This document shows, one piece after another, positions 1 to 8,600 of a stretch of DNA of 51,678 bases. A program made the translations under genes and the position numbers. The notes under the pieces were generated by a model. That model saw nothing but the letters and a program-made list of their open reading frames with translations, was not told the origin of the DNA and searched no databases. Source of the DNA: Anaerolineae bacterium (GTDB lineage Bacteria > Chloroflexota > Anaerolineae > B4-G1 > SLSP01). Each line of letters begins with the position of its first letter. Position 1 is the stretch's first letter. The DNA is taken from assembly GCA_016931185.1 (NCBI GenBank), contig JAFGFI010000269.1, positions 1-51,678 of the forward strand, given 5' to 3'.

Positions 1-29
1 GTAGATTTAGCTCTGGTGGAGGTAGGACA

Positions 30-1364
30 GTGAAATCACGACTGGGAGCGGTAATCATTGTATGTAGTTTGGCTTTGGCGGGTGTAATGGTGGTGGAGGC
101 AGCGGAATGGCTGGGGGCAAGTGCGGCCGTTCCGTTGCCACGGGGGGCCGAGATTCGTTCAGAGCAGCAGCCTGCATTAGCGTTGGGTGCCGGGGAGATG
201 GCTGTAGTGTGGGCCAGCGAAGATGCTACGCGTCTTCTTTTATCTCAGAAGGCAGGAGATGGCGACTGGTCCTCACCCCTCACGTTGGGCGGTGGTGACG
301 GCGAGATGGCATGGAATCCGGCGGCCGTATATTCCGATTCGCAGATGTTTGTCGCCTGGACCGAGGGAGTTGCACCTGTCCCGGGGACTTTGGCACGCAG
401 GGTTATGCAACAGGATGTGGGTATTGCCCCCGCGCAGGTTGTGATGAGTAATACGTTCGGGGATGTCGTCCCTGAGTTAGCTGTAGGACCTAAAGGGATG
501 CATCTCATTTTCCCCGCGGCTACACAAAGTCAGAATTGGACCAAGGCTGATCTTTATCACGTTTATCGCCCACTTGAGCAATCAACGTGGTTATCTCCAG
601 AGATTGTTATAACCCACAGTCAAGTTGTTCCGGCCGGAGATGTTGGTATTGTCTGGTACCCTAAAATCGCGCTCAGTGCTGATGGTTCGACGATACATAC
701 TGTTTGGGAACAAAAACAGACACACGTGGCAGCCGCAAATAGCTATATAACGCATACTGTATGGTATATTTCTGGCCTTCTGCAATCGGGAAATGTGAGT
801 TGGGCCACCCCCCATCAAATCTCTCCTCTCGATCAACAATATGCGTTGCGACCTAATGTAGCCGTAGGCCCAAACGATGATGTTTATGTGATTTGGAGTG
901 AGGCCATAATCGGCAGTGCCGGGGTGACGGATCCAGATGCGCAGTATATCAATTACCGCCGCTTGGTAAATGGGCAATTATCCGATGCTGTCCGGATCAG
1001 TGGTTCCCCTTTGCTGGTCAATGATAACTTTCCAACTGTATCAGAATCCTCAATGGGTCTATATGGGAACCGGCTTTGCGTTGCCTGGCATGGATTCTAT
1101 ACGGGAGAAAAGGAAGAGACGTGGATGCGTTGTTCGCCAGATGCCGGAGTGACCTGGCAATCTGTACTCAATGTTTCGGAAAGCTCTGAATTGCTCTCTA
1201 TTTTTCCCCAGTTAGCTATAGACGTTATGGGAAGGGTCCATGTAGTGTGGGTTGAATACGACCTGATCATAAGTCAGGCGCTGCCGAATGGCATTTTTTA
1301 TCGCGCGGGTATGCCAGAGATGTATTTTGCGCTTTTACCCGTCGTTATGAAGGGTGCGCACTGA
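30..1364 (+). CDS. Secreted Asp-box/BNR-like repeat protein
   Basis: Protein of 444 aa, started at a GTG codon preceded by a GGTGGAGGTAGG Shine-Dalgarno stretch about 5-15 bases upstream. Residues 1-25 form a signal peptide ending in VEAAEW. The body repeats short beta-propeller-like blades of the form 'VAVGPNDDVYVIWSE' and 'LAIDVMGRVHVVWVE', and one good Asp box (SPDAGVTW) lies near residue 370. These features fit the sialidase/BNR-type propeller fold, but no sialidase catalytic set can be seen, so a glycan- or surface-binding role is only a guess. The C-terminus ends in YFALLPVVMKGAH, a tail type shared with the DUF11 protein at 5620. The stop overlaps the next start by one base (TGATG), so both are probably co-translated. 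The upstream end of the transcription unit lies outside the window. Confidence 0.8.
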   Translation: MKSRLGAVIIVCSLALAGVMVVEAAEWLGASAAVPLPRGAEIRSEQQPALALGAGEMAVVWASEDATRLLLSQKAGDGDWSSPLTLGGGDGEMAWNPAAVYSDSQMFVAWTEGVAPVPGTLARRVMQQDVGIAPAQVVMSNTFGDVVPELAVGPKGMHLIFPAATQSQNWTKADLYHVYRPLEQSTWLSPEIVITHSQVVPAGDVGIVWYPKIALSADGSTIHTVWEQKQTHVAAANSYITHTVWYISGLLQSGNVSWATPHQISPLDQQYALRPNVAVGPNDDVYVIWSEAIIGSAGVTDPDAQYINYRRLVNGQLSDAVRISGSPLLVNDNFPTVSESSMGLYGNRLCVAWHGFYTGEKEETWMRCSPDAGVTWQSVLNVSESSELLSIFPQLAIDVMGRVHVVWVEYDLIISQALPNGIFYRAGMPEMYFALLPVVMKGAH

Positions 1365-2008
1365 TGCAACACAAAGCATGGCGAATGTTGTTGTTAGGCT
1401 GTGCGATTTTGCTGCTGAGTTTACTCGTGGCGACCGCGCTTCTGCTTTCGCAAAATATATTAGTTTCTTCTCCTGAGCGTGTCACTGAATCGCAGTCACA
1501 GGGTACGCTCTGGCGGGGTGCGGGTGCGTCTAATGTCCCACTTGCAGAGGGGGCGCAGCGCGCGGGAGATCGGGCTACGCAATGGGCTGCTGATGCTATT
1601 TTGGTTAGAGCAGAAGCTGCGTGGCGCTCTGGAGTTGATGGATTGCAGATAGAAACCCCTGCATTGTCCTGGTCATTCTATTACTATTCACCGGATACGC
1701 GGTCATTGGCCTCGGTGGGGGTGGCGACAGAACAAAAAGTATTCTGGGTACCGCCGGTTGAAATTCCATCTTTGCCCGAAGTGATTTCAGTGTTTCCTCC
1801 CCCTTATGGCGTGGATGTAGCCTGGTTATCGTTTCGCGCAGCGGGGGGGGATGCGTTTTTACAACAATACCCCAATGCGCTGGTCAACTTTCAATTATAT
1901 CAAAGCCAGGAGCTCTTAGTCTGGTCGGTTTCGGCAATGGATGAAGATGCATACTCGGGTATATTGCTTGACGCGCTTTCAGGGAGCGTGATTTCACTCA
2001 CACCATAA
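1364..2008 (+). CDS. Membrane-anchored hypothetical protein
   Basis: Protein of 214 aa that I do not recognise. Residues about 8-30 are a single hydrophobic segment (LLLGCAILLLSLLVATALLL) with a short basic N-terminus, so it is a signal anchor or uncleaved signal peptide; the rest would be outside the membrane. A tract near residues 45-75 is rich in Ala, Gly and Arg, followed by a mixed-character domain with several Trp and Tyr residues (SWSFYYYSP). The ATG overlaps the stop of the upstream secreted propeller protein by one base, which argues for a shared surface function. A very strong terminator follows 22 bases after the stop, so this two-gene unit ends here. Confidence 0.65.
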   Translation: MQHKAWRMLLLGCAILLLSLLVATALLLSQNILVSSPERVTESQSQGTLWRGAGASNVPLAEGAQRAGDRATQWAADAILVRAEAAWRSGVDGLQIETPALSWSFYYYSPDTRSLASVGVATEQKVFWVPPVEIPSLPEVISVFPPPYGVDVAWLSFRAAGGDAFLQQYPNALVNFQLYQSQELLVWSVSAMDEDAYSGILLDALSGSVISLTP

Positions 2009-2030
2009 GTTTAAGAAACTGTCATAGGGG

Positions 2031-2084
2031 AAACTCGGCTGTTGAGTCACGTGGGGGTGACTCAACAGCCGAGTTTCTTTTTTT
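2031..2084 (+). terminator. Rho-independent terminator, 20-bp stem
   Basis: A perfect 20-bp inverted repeat (2031-2050 with 2057-2076, loop GTGGGG) beginning AAACTCGGCTG is followed by C and a run of seven T. It ends the transcription unit of the two preceding surface genes. Confidence 0.92.
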
Positions 2085-2131
2085 GTATGCGTTTAGTTTT
2101 GTGAGCAAACGGTGCTATTGACGGCAGCAAA

Positions 2132-2255
2132 GCGGCTAAAGCCGCAGAAGAGATGTGTTTTTTCGTTGGCGGGCGTAGCCCGCCAACGAAAAAACACATC
2201 TAAACTCTCGTTTCTGTTTGGAGCAGGTGACAGAAAACGATAATCGCTCATAAAA
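2132..2255. repeat. Composite two-hairpin repeat element, copy 1
   Basis: Three structures lie in a row: a small hairpin GCGGCT/AGCCGC (2132-2145), a perfect 24-bp stem (2151-2174 with 2178-2201, loop GTA, core TTGGCGGGC), and a third hairpin TTTCTGT/ACAGAAA (2211-2217 with 2230-2236) whose loop reads TTGGAGCAGGTG. From about 2154 to 2255 the sequence is nearly the same as 35567-35670, so this is a dispersed element and not a private terminator. The remaining 2256-2636 is AT-rich and shows no gene; it must hold the promoter of the tadE-like gene, but I cannot place it with confidence. Confidence 0.85.
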
Positions 2256-2636
2256 CTAAACGGCTATCTTTTTTAATATGTTTGGTAATAAAATGGTAAG
2301 TTGTTGTCTTGTTAGATAATGGGAATGTGTTTGTTTTAAGTTAGTTGAGATTTAGACAGTGTTGTTTTTGCTTTGTTTATTGTGTGTTTATTTAATTTAT
2401 GTTATTTATTCATTGTAAATATGGGCATTTTCTAGGGAAAAATGGCATGTTAATCTATTTTAAAAGGAGATCCTCTGCGTGTGAACCACCTCTCGGAATA
2501 CAAAGTTTATTTTTGGTAAAAAATTCCCGAAATTGCCCGTATGGTTTTGGTTTGTTTTACGTCTGAAATAGTAAAGGGAATTAAAAACCATTCCTCGGAA
2601 AATACGGGGAGTTATTGATTATCAGGGAGGTCTGAA

Positions 2637-3050
2637 ATGAAAAACACACTATTGCAGAAGCAGACAAAGGGACAGAGTTTGGTAGAGGCAGCGTTGTTGT
2701 TTCCATTGGTATTGATGCTCTTGTTGGGATTGGCGGATTTTGGCCGGGCTTATTACGTTGTGGTCGCGTTGCGAGATGCAGCCGATGAAGGGGCCACTTA
2801 TGCTGCACTCCGGCCCAGTGATATAGATGGAATTCAATTGCGCACTTCAGAAGCGGCGCAAGGTATGGTGCAATTAACACCCGAGGCGGTAGCGGTAGTA
2901 CATCCAGATACGATGACCGCGGGCGCTCCTGTAACAGTGAGAGTAGAATACGAAATGGCTATTCTTACCCCCTTTGTGCAGGGTTTCTTCCCCGATCACG
3001 TGATGCTTTTACATGGCGAGGCAACTCACTCGATCATTACCGCTCGTTAA
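2637..3050 (+). CDS. TadE-like pilus assembly protein
   Basis: Protein of 137 aa of the TadE-like family (minor pseudopilin-like proteins of Tad/Flp systems). The signature is GQSLVEAALLFPLVLMLLLG at residues about 13-32, with the Glu five residues into the hydrophobic helix as in prepilin-like proteins, followed by ADFGRAYYVVVALRDAADEGA. It would be a bitopic membrane protein with most of its mass outside. An AGGGAGGT ribosome site lies 6 bases before the ATG. The TadG-like gene follows after about 30 bases. No Tad ATPase, secretin or prepilin peptidase is visible in the window, so the secretion machinery must be elsewhere. Confidence 0.85.
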   Translation: MKNTLLQKQTKGQSLVEAALLFPLVLMLLLGLADFGRAYYVVVALRDAADEGATYAALRPSDIDGIQLRTSEAAQGMVQLTPEAVAVVHPDTMTAGAPVTVRVEYEMAILTPFVQGFFPDHVMLLHGEATHSIITAR

Positions 3051-3081
3051 TGATTATTATTTGAGGATCAGGAGGTTTGAT

Positions 3082-4338
3082 ATGAAGAATGAACGTGGAC
3101 AGGCAATGATTTTGTTGGTGTTTGGAATACTCGTTTTGTTAGCGTTTACCGGTCTGGCAGTGGATGGAGGCCGGATGTACAGCGGGCGGCGACAATCGCA
3201 GAATGCTGCAGATGCTGCTGCACTCGCGGGTGCGCGTGAACTGGCCGAACTCATTATGGCATGTGAAAGTGGAAGTGCCGCAAATGACGGGCAAGTTGCG
3301 CTTGCGGTTGTGGATTTGGCGCGTTTGAATGGCGTGGATCATTTCTCTCCTGATGGGCACGTTGCGGCCTGGTACGTAGATGCTAATGAGACACGGTTAG
3401 GGTCGGTGGGCTTTGGGCTGGGGATTCCTGATGGCGCGACCGGTGTGGAAGTATCGTTAGTCTTGACCCAGGCGACCACGTTTATGAAGGCCCTCGGACG
3501 GCAGGATTTCGTCACCCCGGCGTCTGCGATGGCAATGGCAGGCCCTATCAAGAATTTCCCCGGTGGTGGCGGGTTATTGCCGATTGGGGTACCGTTGGAA
3601 GTGATTAATGCCCTAGATGAAGATGAGACGTTCTATATGATGGAAAATAACAAGCCTGAGGGGGGGAGCTTTTGCCGGGATGGGGCTGCTACTATGTGCA
3701 TCGGGGATCCTAACGCAGCGAACGCTAACCGAGGTTGGCTTAATCTAAACTATAACTTTAACCTGGATCACCGGGTAGGCTCCGATCCTTTGAACCGTTC
3801 GTTTGAGCAAAACGTTCCTAACCGGGGTTGTGGCAGTGATCCCAGTAAATCGGTAGATGATGGGGTACAAGGATGGTCCGGGGATGGCTGCCCTTATCCC
3901 TTCCCTATTATTGCCGGGACCGAGGGATATATGGATGGAGATTTTATTCACGGGAGTCCCGGTGCGCGCCAGAGTTCAATGCAGGAAGTGGTGGAGACCT
4001 ATAATGGAGCCATCGCCTATGTTCCCATCTTTGACAATATTTATATGAGCGACTATATGAAAGAAAATTTCACTGCACCTGAGGAGCCGGTGGATGGCAG
4101 CCTTGGCGGCGATCATTGGCCGAATGCAGGCGGTGGGGGAAGTGCCTTTTTATACCATATTGTCGGGTTTGCCGCTGTTGAGATTGATGATCCTAATTCT
4201 AAAGATCACGTACTCGTGGGAAATTTTAAGAGTTCCGTTATCGGGCAGTCTGAGATTCAACCCGGAGGCGGTCTGAATGGTAGTGGCGGAATTTGCGGTG
4301 GCACCCCCATGTTGTACGGGATTGTATTGTGGAAGTAA
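3082..4338 (+). CDS. TadG-like membrane protein (Flp pilus-associated)
   Basis: Protein of 418 aa from the ATG at 3082, chosen over an in-frame start at 3013 because CAGGAGGTTTGAT lies directly in front of it and because the family motif NERGQAMILLVFGILVLLAF then begins at residue 3. The N-terminal hydrophobic helix (about 9-28) is followed by VDGGRMYSGRRQSQNAADAAALAGA, typical of TadE/TadG-like proteins. The rest is a large extracytoplasmic domain with glycine-rich turns and pairs of Cys (GCGSDP, DGCPYP, GICGGTP). It sits in one unit with the TadE-like gene and precedes a multi-pass membrane protein. Exact partner proteins are not visible. Confidence 0.8.
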   Translation: MKNERGQAMILLVFGILVLLAFTGLAVDGGRMYSGRRQSQNAADAAALAGARELAELIMACESGSAANDGQVALAVVDLARLNGVDHFSPDGHVAAWYVDANETRLGSVGFGLGIPDGATGVEVSLVLTQATTFMKALGRQDFVTPASAMAMAGPIKNFPGGGGLLPIGVPLEVINALDEDETFYMMENNKPEGGSFCRDGAATMCIGDPNAANANRGWLNLNYNFNLDHRVGSDPLNRSFEQNVPNRGCGSDPSKSVDDGVQGWSGDGCPYPFPIIAGTEGYMDGDFIHGSPGARQSSMQEVVETYNGAIAYVPIFDNIYMSDYMKENFTAPEEPVDGSLGGDHWPNAGGGGSAFLYHIVGFAAVEIDDPNSKDHVLVGNFKSSVIGQSEIQPGGGLNGSGGICGGTPMLYGIVLWK

Positions 4339-4397
4339 TAAGGGTGCAGCGATTGGGTTTTTGGAAGCATTGCTGATTACAAGATAGGAGGTTCCTG

Positions 4398-5195
4398 ATG
4401 AAAGGCCAGATGAAATTAAACATAGCTTGGATGATGGGGATTGTATACGTTTACTTACTGTTCTATGTGGGATTCTACTGGGCACAACCAGGTAATGGAC
4501 AGGCTATGAGTTTGTTGGCATATTGGGCACCCGTAGCCGCCAGTTTGTTCGCTACTATAAGTGTGGTGATGGCGTGGCTGCGCGCGCCCGCGGCAGATCG
4601 GACTTTGTGGCAGGGCGTTGCCCTCAGTGTGGGAACATGGACTATAGCTGAAATAATGTGGGTTTTTTCGGATACAGCGGTTATGGAAGTATTGGCGAAT
4701 GTGTTGTGGCTTGTCGGGTATTTGCCGCTGAGTGTGGTTTTCCAACAGCGGTTTAGTGTTATTCGTTCGCAATTGACCTGGAAAAAGATAGCTATTGCCA
4801 GTTTAGGAGCCGTGCTTCCGATGTTTGTATTGGTAGGTACTATGGTTTCTCTAAGCGCTAATCTCGCGCTAGGTGTGCAATTGGGTGATGTTGTAAATAT
4901 TGTCTATGTCGTATGGGATAGTTTCCTGGCTGTCGGTGGGGTGTTACTGTGGTTGACGGGCAAACGTGATGTACAGCAACGCCCGTGGGCGATGATTGGA
5001 TTTGCCCTGGTGCTGTGGGTATATTCGGATAGTGCATATTGGTTGCTGAATTTGATGGACGTGTATGGTGTGAATGGTTTGAGTATGATACTGGAAACTA
5101 TCCCTTATATTCTTTCTTATGTAGTTATAGGATTAGGGGGAATGCAAACATTATCTGTGGCACATCCAGTGGCAACTGCAGAAGTTATGGGTTAG
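4398..5195 (+). CDS. Multi-pass membrane protein, paralogue 1
   Basis: Protein of 265 aa with about seven or eight hydrophobic segments and no soluble domain. It is clearly a paralogue of the protein at 8601: both carry a W(T/M)IAEI(M/L)W segment, a (L/F)WL(V/L)GY segment, LTWKKI in the middle, and a late (Y)(A/S)D(S/T)(A/W)YWLL segment followed by VYGVN. The layout resembles the 7-TM input modules found in front of GGDEF or histidine kinase domains, but here no output domain is present. I cannot name a function. The start ATG follows AGGAGGTTCCTG. It lies downstream of the tadE/tadG-like pair and before a terminator. Confidence 0.7.
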   Translation: MKGQMKLNIAWMMGIVYVYLLFYVGFYWAQPGNGQAMSLLAYWAPVAASLFATISVVMAWLRAPAADRTLWQGVALSVGTWTIAEIMWVFSDTAVMEVLANVLWLVGYLPLSVVFQQRFSVIRSQLTWKKIAIASLGAVLPMFVLVGTMVSLSANLALGVQLGDVVNIVYVVWDSFLAVGGVLLWLTGKRDVQQRPWAMIGFALVLWVYSDSAYWLLNLMDVYGVNGLSMILETIPYILSYVVIGLGGMQTLSVAHPVATAEVMG

Positions 5196-5225
5196 ATTAG
5201 AGTACAATAATGTAGGAAGTAGTAG

Positions 5226-5268
5226 AAGGCCGGTTTTTTATGGAATATCCGAAAAAACCGGCCTTTTT
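5226..5268 (+). terminator. Rho-independent terminator
   Basis: A 14-bp stem AAGGCCGGTTTTTT paired with its complement (5226-5239 with 5252-5265), loop ATGGAATATCCG, followed by a T run. It ends the tadE-tadG-membrane protein unit. Confidence 0.88.
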
Positions 5269-5284
5269 AGTTTTTAATCTGGTT

Positions 5285-5400
5285 ACCTGAAAAACAGGTT
5301 TTTAGCAAATGAATTTACCGAATAGATGGTTTTTGGAATCTACGGATACTACATATAGTATGTTGGCGTATGAAAACCTGGTTTCTACAGTTTTTCAGGT
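5285..5400. repeat. Long-range inverted repeat in a gene-free gap
   Basis: ACCTGAAAAAC (5285-5295) pairs with GTTTTTCAGGT (5390-5400), and inner CAGGTTTT/AAAACCTG segments extend it, enclosing about 75 bases with a smaller imperfect hairpin. This may be a structured leader or a decayed repeat. The remainder of the 424-base gap (5401-5619) is AT-rich, with no gene seen, and ends in the ribosome site TAAGGAGGGAAAGG of the DUF11 protein. Confidence 0.5.
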
Positions 5401-5619
5401 GAGTTATATTGGTATTGTGTCCTCGTGGATGTCATATAACGGTACAGTTGTACATTAGTAGTTTATAAATGTCTGATTGTTAGAGTTTAGTTTGATTTTC
5501 TGGACAGTGTCTGTATTTGCGTATATAATTTTTTTAGGTGTGTTTCTCGGTTTTTATGGCTTTTGCCGGGGATAAGTGTGTAATTCAGTTCTTCATATTT
5601 TAAGGAGGGAAAGGATCTA

Positions 5620-8448
5620 ATGAAACGTAAAGTGTTTCCAACCATAAAGCATCTCAGTCGTTTGTCGTTGTCTGTGGGATTGGGAGCGGGGCTTTTGCTC
5701 CTGATTCTTAGTGGGTTGGCCTATGCCGATCCGGTTGTGCCTCCAGCAGGGTATCCTAAACTTACATTATCTATGAAAACTGTCACCCCTACTCTGACTG
5801 GTGTGGGAGGAACACAACTTACTTACATGATCGAAGTCCGCAATACCGGGGGGTACACGGCCACCGATGTGATATTAACCGATGTAATGCCGGCATATAC
5901 GACCTACAATGGAGACGTATGGGCCAGCACGTTGCCCACTCCTACCGTAATGAGTGATACGCTTATCTGGCAAGGCGTTGAAGTTGGTTTTGACGCGGCG
6001 GTGATGCTGACATTTAGTGTCCAGGTCGCTCCCACATTCTCTGGCACAGTGCGTAATACGGCCGTGATCAGTTGTCCGGAAATTATGGACCTGGTTACGC
6101 TCACTGCCGAGACGGTTGTTTCTGATCGCCCGATTTTGGTGATCGAAAAGGAGTCCGCGCCTGCCAAGCCCGGCGCGAACAAACCCCTGTACTATACACT
6201 CGTTGTGCAAAACCAGGGGCAGGCAACAGGACCTGATTTTCCGATCACGGTAATGGATCGTATTCCTTTGAGTACTACCGCGCGTGCCGTAGGGAAAGAT
6301 GGCATGATTACCGGCAATTGGGTCACGTGGACTCGGAATGTTGATCTGGAAGTGGGGGCATCCACGATATTCACATTTAGTGTGGATGTTGGAGATGTTC
6401 CTAGCGGGACCAAGGTTGTGAATGACGCTTATCAAGTAGCCAGCGCTGATGGAGTACATTCTGGTGAGCCTTACACGGTAACGATAGTGGATCCTATCTT
6501 TCACCTGACCAAATCAATCTGGCCTGATCCTGCCGGTTCCAACCGAGAGATGACCTATACGCTCAAACTCTTTAACAGTGGCTCTCTGGCGACAACCATT
6601 GTGATCTCCGATCGCGTGCCAACAGGTGTGGTGTATCAGCGTGGAGGCACCGAATCTGACGGTGTTGTGTCCTGGTTGTGGCCTAGCCTGGACACAGGCG
6701 AGGTGGCAGAGTTTACCTATACGGTGTATATCAGCGACGTGATGGCAATTCCTGTGGTCAATGCTGATTTTGATGTGTGCAGTGGTGAAGGTGTGTGTGG
6801 CCCCGGTGAAGTGTTGACGAATGTGGTGCATGGTGCTAATTTTGTGACTAAAGTGACACTGGATCCTGTGGCTAAGAAACCCGGTGGGGGAGGTTCTGCC
6901 GGACCGGTTACACCAACGCTTGTCGTGCGCAATATAGGACCGGGTAATGGCCTTGACGTCTATGCCACATTGGTTTTTTCTAATATGAGTGTGCCCAATA
7001 CCAAGAGCGTGATTGTGATTCCCCCTAATAAGGGTAGTTTGGTTAGCGGCCCAGATTGCGGTGACGCCTGTAGGACATATATTTGGACAGGGGATATTGC
7101 TTACCGTGAATCCGTTACATTTACGGTTCCAGAAGGTGGTGTTAGCACGATCGGTGGCGATGAGGGCAATCTTTATACTGTCACTGTGGTTATTACGGAC
7201 GGGTATAGCAATGGGATCGTGACAACGCCGGTCACCGGTACTACTAAGGGGTTGGTGACACATAAGGCCTTCCTAGTCCCCAGTAAATCCGCGCCGGCGC
7301 TAATGGGTCGGGGACAGGAGATGACGTATACTATCGAGGTAGTCAACACCGCGCTTGCTACAGACGAACCTCCCTTTCCTTTCCTGTTAGATGTGAAGCC
7401 CCTGAGTACCACGATTCTTCATATCAGCCACGGCGGACAGGTTGTTAGTTTAACGACAGGTCCTTTTGTCGGTGAGTTTATCTCCTGGACGTTGCCGGCT
7501 TTGGGTACCGGGGATACGAGTGTGGAACCCCGGTGGTTTACCGTGCAGGTAGATGATGATCTGGTCAGCGGTACACAGATTGTCAATGCTAATTACCACG
7601 CGCTATGGTATGAATCCGAGGATAAGGTTTATTTTGCAAATTCTGGACTGCCGGTCACAACAACAGTAGTGGAGGTGGGGCTGATTGACTCATACAAGGA
7701 AGTAACGCCAGTCCTTGCATTACCCGGACCGGATAATGTACTCACGTACACATTGCATGTGGTGAATTCAAGCCCGCTGGATTTGCAGGATGTTCGGGTC
7801 TATGATACGTTACCGTGGGCTGATGCTACGTATCAAAGGGATGCGATAGCCGGTGCGGGAACAATAGTGAGCGATATTGTCAGCATCAGGTGGACAGGCG
7901 ATGTCGCTGCATTCTCTGAAGTCCTGATTACCGCTACCGTGCAGGTTGACCCTGGCTACCAGGGCGCCGTGACTAACACGGCGGTAATTAGCCATCCTCA
8001 GTTGCTTGAGGATGTGGTTAGACACGCGGTAGCCTATATCACGGATTTGCCGGTGCTGAAGATCTCCAAGACGGCTACGCCCAATCCAGTAAATGCCGGC
8101 GCGACCTTGTTGTATACACTTCGGGTCACAAATATGGGACAGCAGGCGACCGGGTTGGTGATCACGGATACGTTACCCGGCAATGTAACTTACATTGCCG
8201 ATACGGCGACCGGTGGTGGACAGATCTCGAATGGGACATTGCGTTGGACGCTTTCGGTGCTGGACCCGGGTAGTAGCCAGATTTTTCAATTCCAGGTTAG
8301 AGTAGGTGGCGGTCACTCGGTGGTCAATGATACGTATGCTGTTCAATGTGCTGAGGGAGTCAGCGCGTTTGGTGAGTCTGTGGTGACCAAGATTAACCGT
8401 GCTGGCTTTGATATTTATCTTCCACTTGTCTTGCGTAATGCTTCATAA
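5620..8448 (+). CDS. Large secreted DUF11-repeat surface protein
   Basis: Protein of 942 aa with a signal peptide (residues about 1-36, ending SGLAYADP) and about seven tandem DUF11-type beta-sandwich modules. Each module opens with a strand like 'LTYMIEVRNTG' or 'LLYTLRVTNMG', contains 'VxxTDxxP' (LTDVMPA, ITDTLPG) and ends in 'NTAVIS' or 'NDTY'. Such modules act as stalk or adhesive repeats in bacterial surface proteins. The protein ends in IYLPLVLRNAS, the (Y/F)xLPhhh(K/R) tail also seen at 1364 upstream, which may be an anchoring or sorting signal; that is inference. The ribosome site is AAGGAGGGAAAGG. The gene is flanked on both sides by paralogous multi-pass membrane proteins and is followed by its own terminator. 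Confidence 0.88.
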   Translation: MKRKVFPTIKHLSRLSLSVGLGAGLLLLILSGLAYADPVVPPAGYPKLTLSMKTVTPTLTGVGGTQLTYMIEVRNTGGYTATDVILTDVMPAYTTYNGDVWASTLPTPTVMSDTLIWQGVEVGFDAAVMLTFSVQVAPTFSGTVRNTAVISCPEIMDLVTLTAETVVSDRPILVIEKESAPAKPGANKPLYYTLVVQNQGQATGPDFPITVMDRIPLSTTARAVGKDGMITGNWVTWTRNVDLEVGASTIFTFSVDVGDVPSGTKVVNDAYQVASADGVHSGEPYTVTIVDPIFHLTKSIWPDPAGSNREMTYTLKLFNSGSLATTIVISDRVPTGVVYQRGGTESDGVVSWLWPSLDTGEVAEFTYTVYISDVMAIPVVNADFDVCSGEGVCGPGEVLTNVVHGANFVTKVTLDPVAKKPGGGGSAGPVTPTLVVRNIGPGNGLDVYATLVFSNMSVPNTKSVIVIPPNKGSLVSGPDCGDACRTYIWTGDIAYRESVTFTVPEGGVSTIGGDEGNLYTVTVVITDGYSNGIVTTPVTGTTKGLVTHKAFLVPSKSAPALMGRGQEMTYTIEVVNTALATDEPPFPFLLDVKPLSTTILHISHGGQVVSLTTGPFVGEFISWTLPALGTGDTSVEPRWFTVQVDDDLVSGTQIVNANYHALWYESEDKVYFANSGLPVTTTVVEVGLIDSYKEVTPVLALPGPDNVLTYTLHVVNSSPLDLQDVRVYDTLPWADATYQRDAIAGAGTIVSDIVSIRWTGDVAAFSEVLITATVQVDPGYQGAVTNTAVISHPQLLEDVVRHAVAYITDLPVLKISKTATPNPVNAGATLLYTLRVTNMGQQATGLVITDTLPGNVTYIADTATGGGQISNGTLRWTLSVLDPGSSQIFQFQVRVGGGHSVVNDTYAVQCAEGVSAFGESVVTKINRAGFDIYLPLVLRNAS

Positions 8449-8475
8449 CCTATAAACAAGTTCCCTTTCTTGAGG

Positions 8476-8527
8476 AATCCCAGTCTTTGGCCACGTAGAT
8501 GTGACTTTAAAGACTGGGATTTTTTTT
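8476..8527 (+). terminator. Rho-independent terminator
   Basis: A 13-bp stem AATCCCAGTCTTT (8476-8488) pairs with 8509-8521 and continues into a run of T. It terminates the DUF11 protein gene. Confidence 0.9.
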
Positions 8528-8600
8528 GATCTGGCTTGTCAAAAACAATATATAGGTGTACATATTGTATACCCGTGAGTTGTATTTTAGGAGGAATAGT

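Noticed and set aside
5875..7263. Long antisense open frames (209 and 249 codons) on the minus strand
   Set aside because: They lie opposite the DUF11 gene, show no family features, and their sequence is explained by its repetitive codon use.
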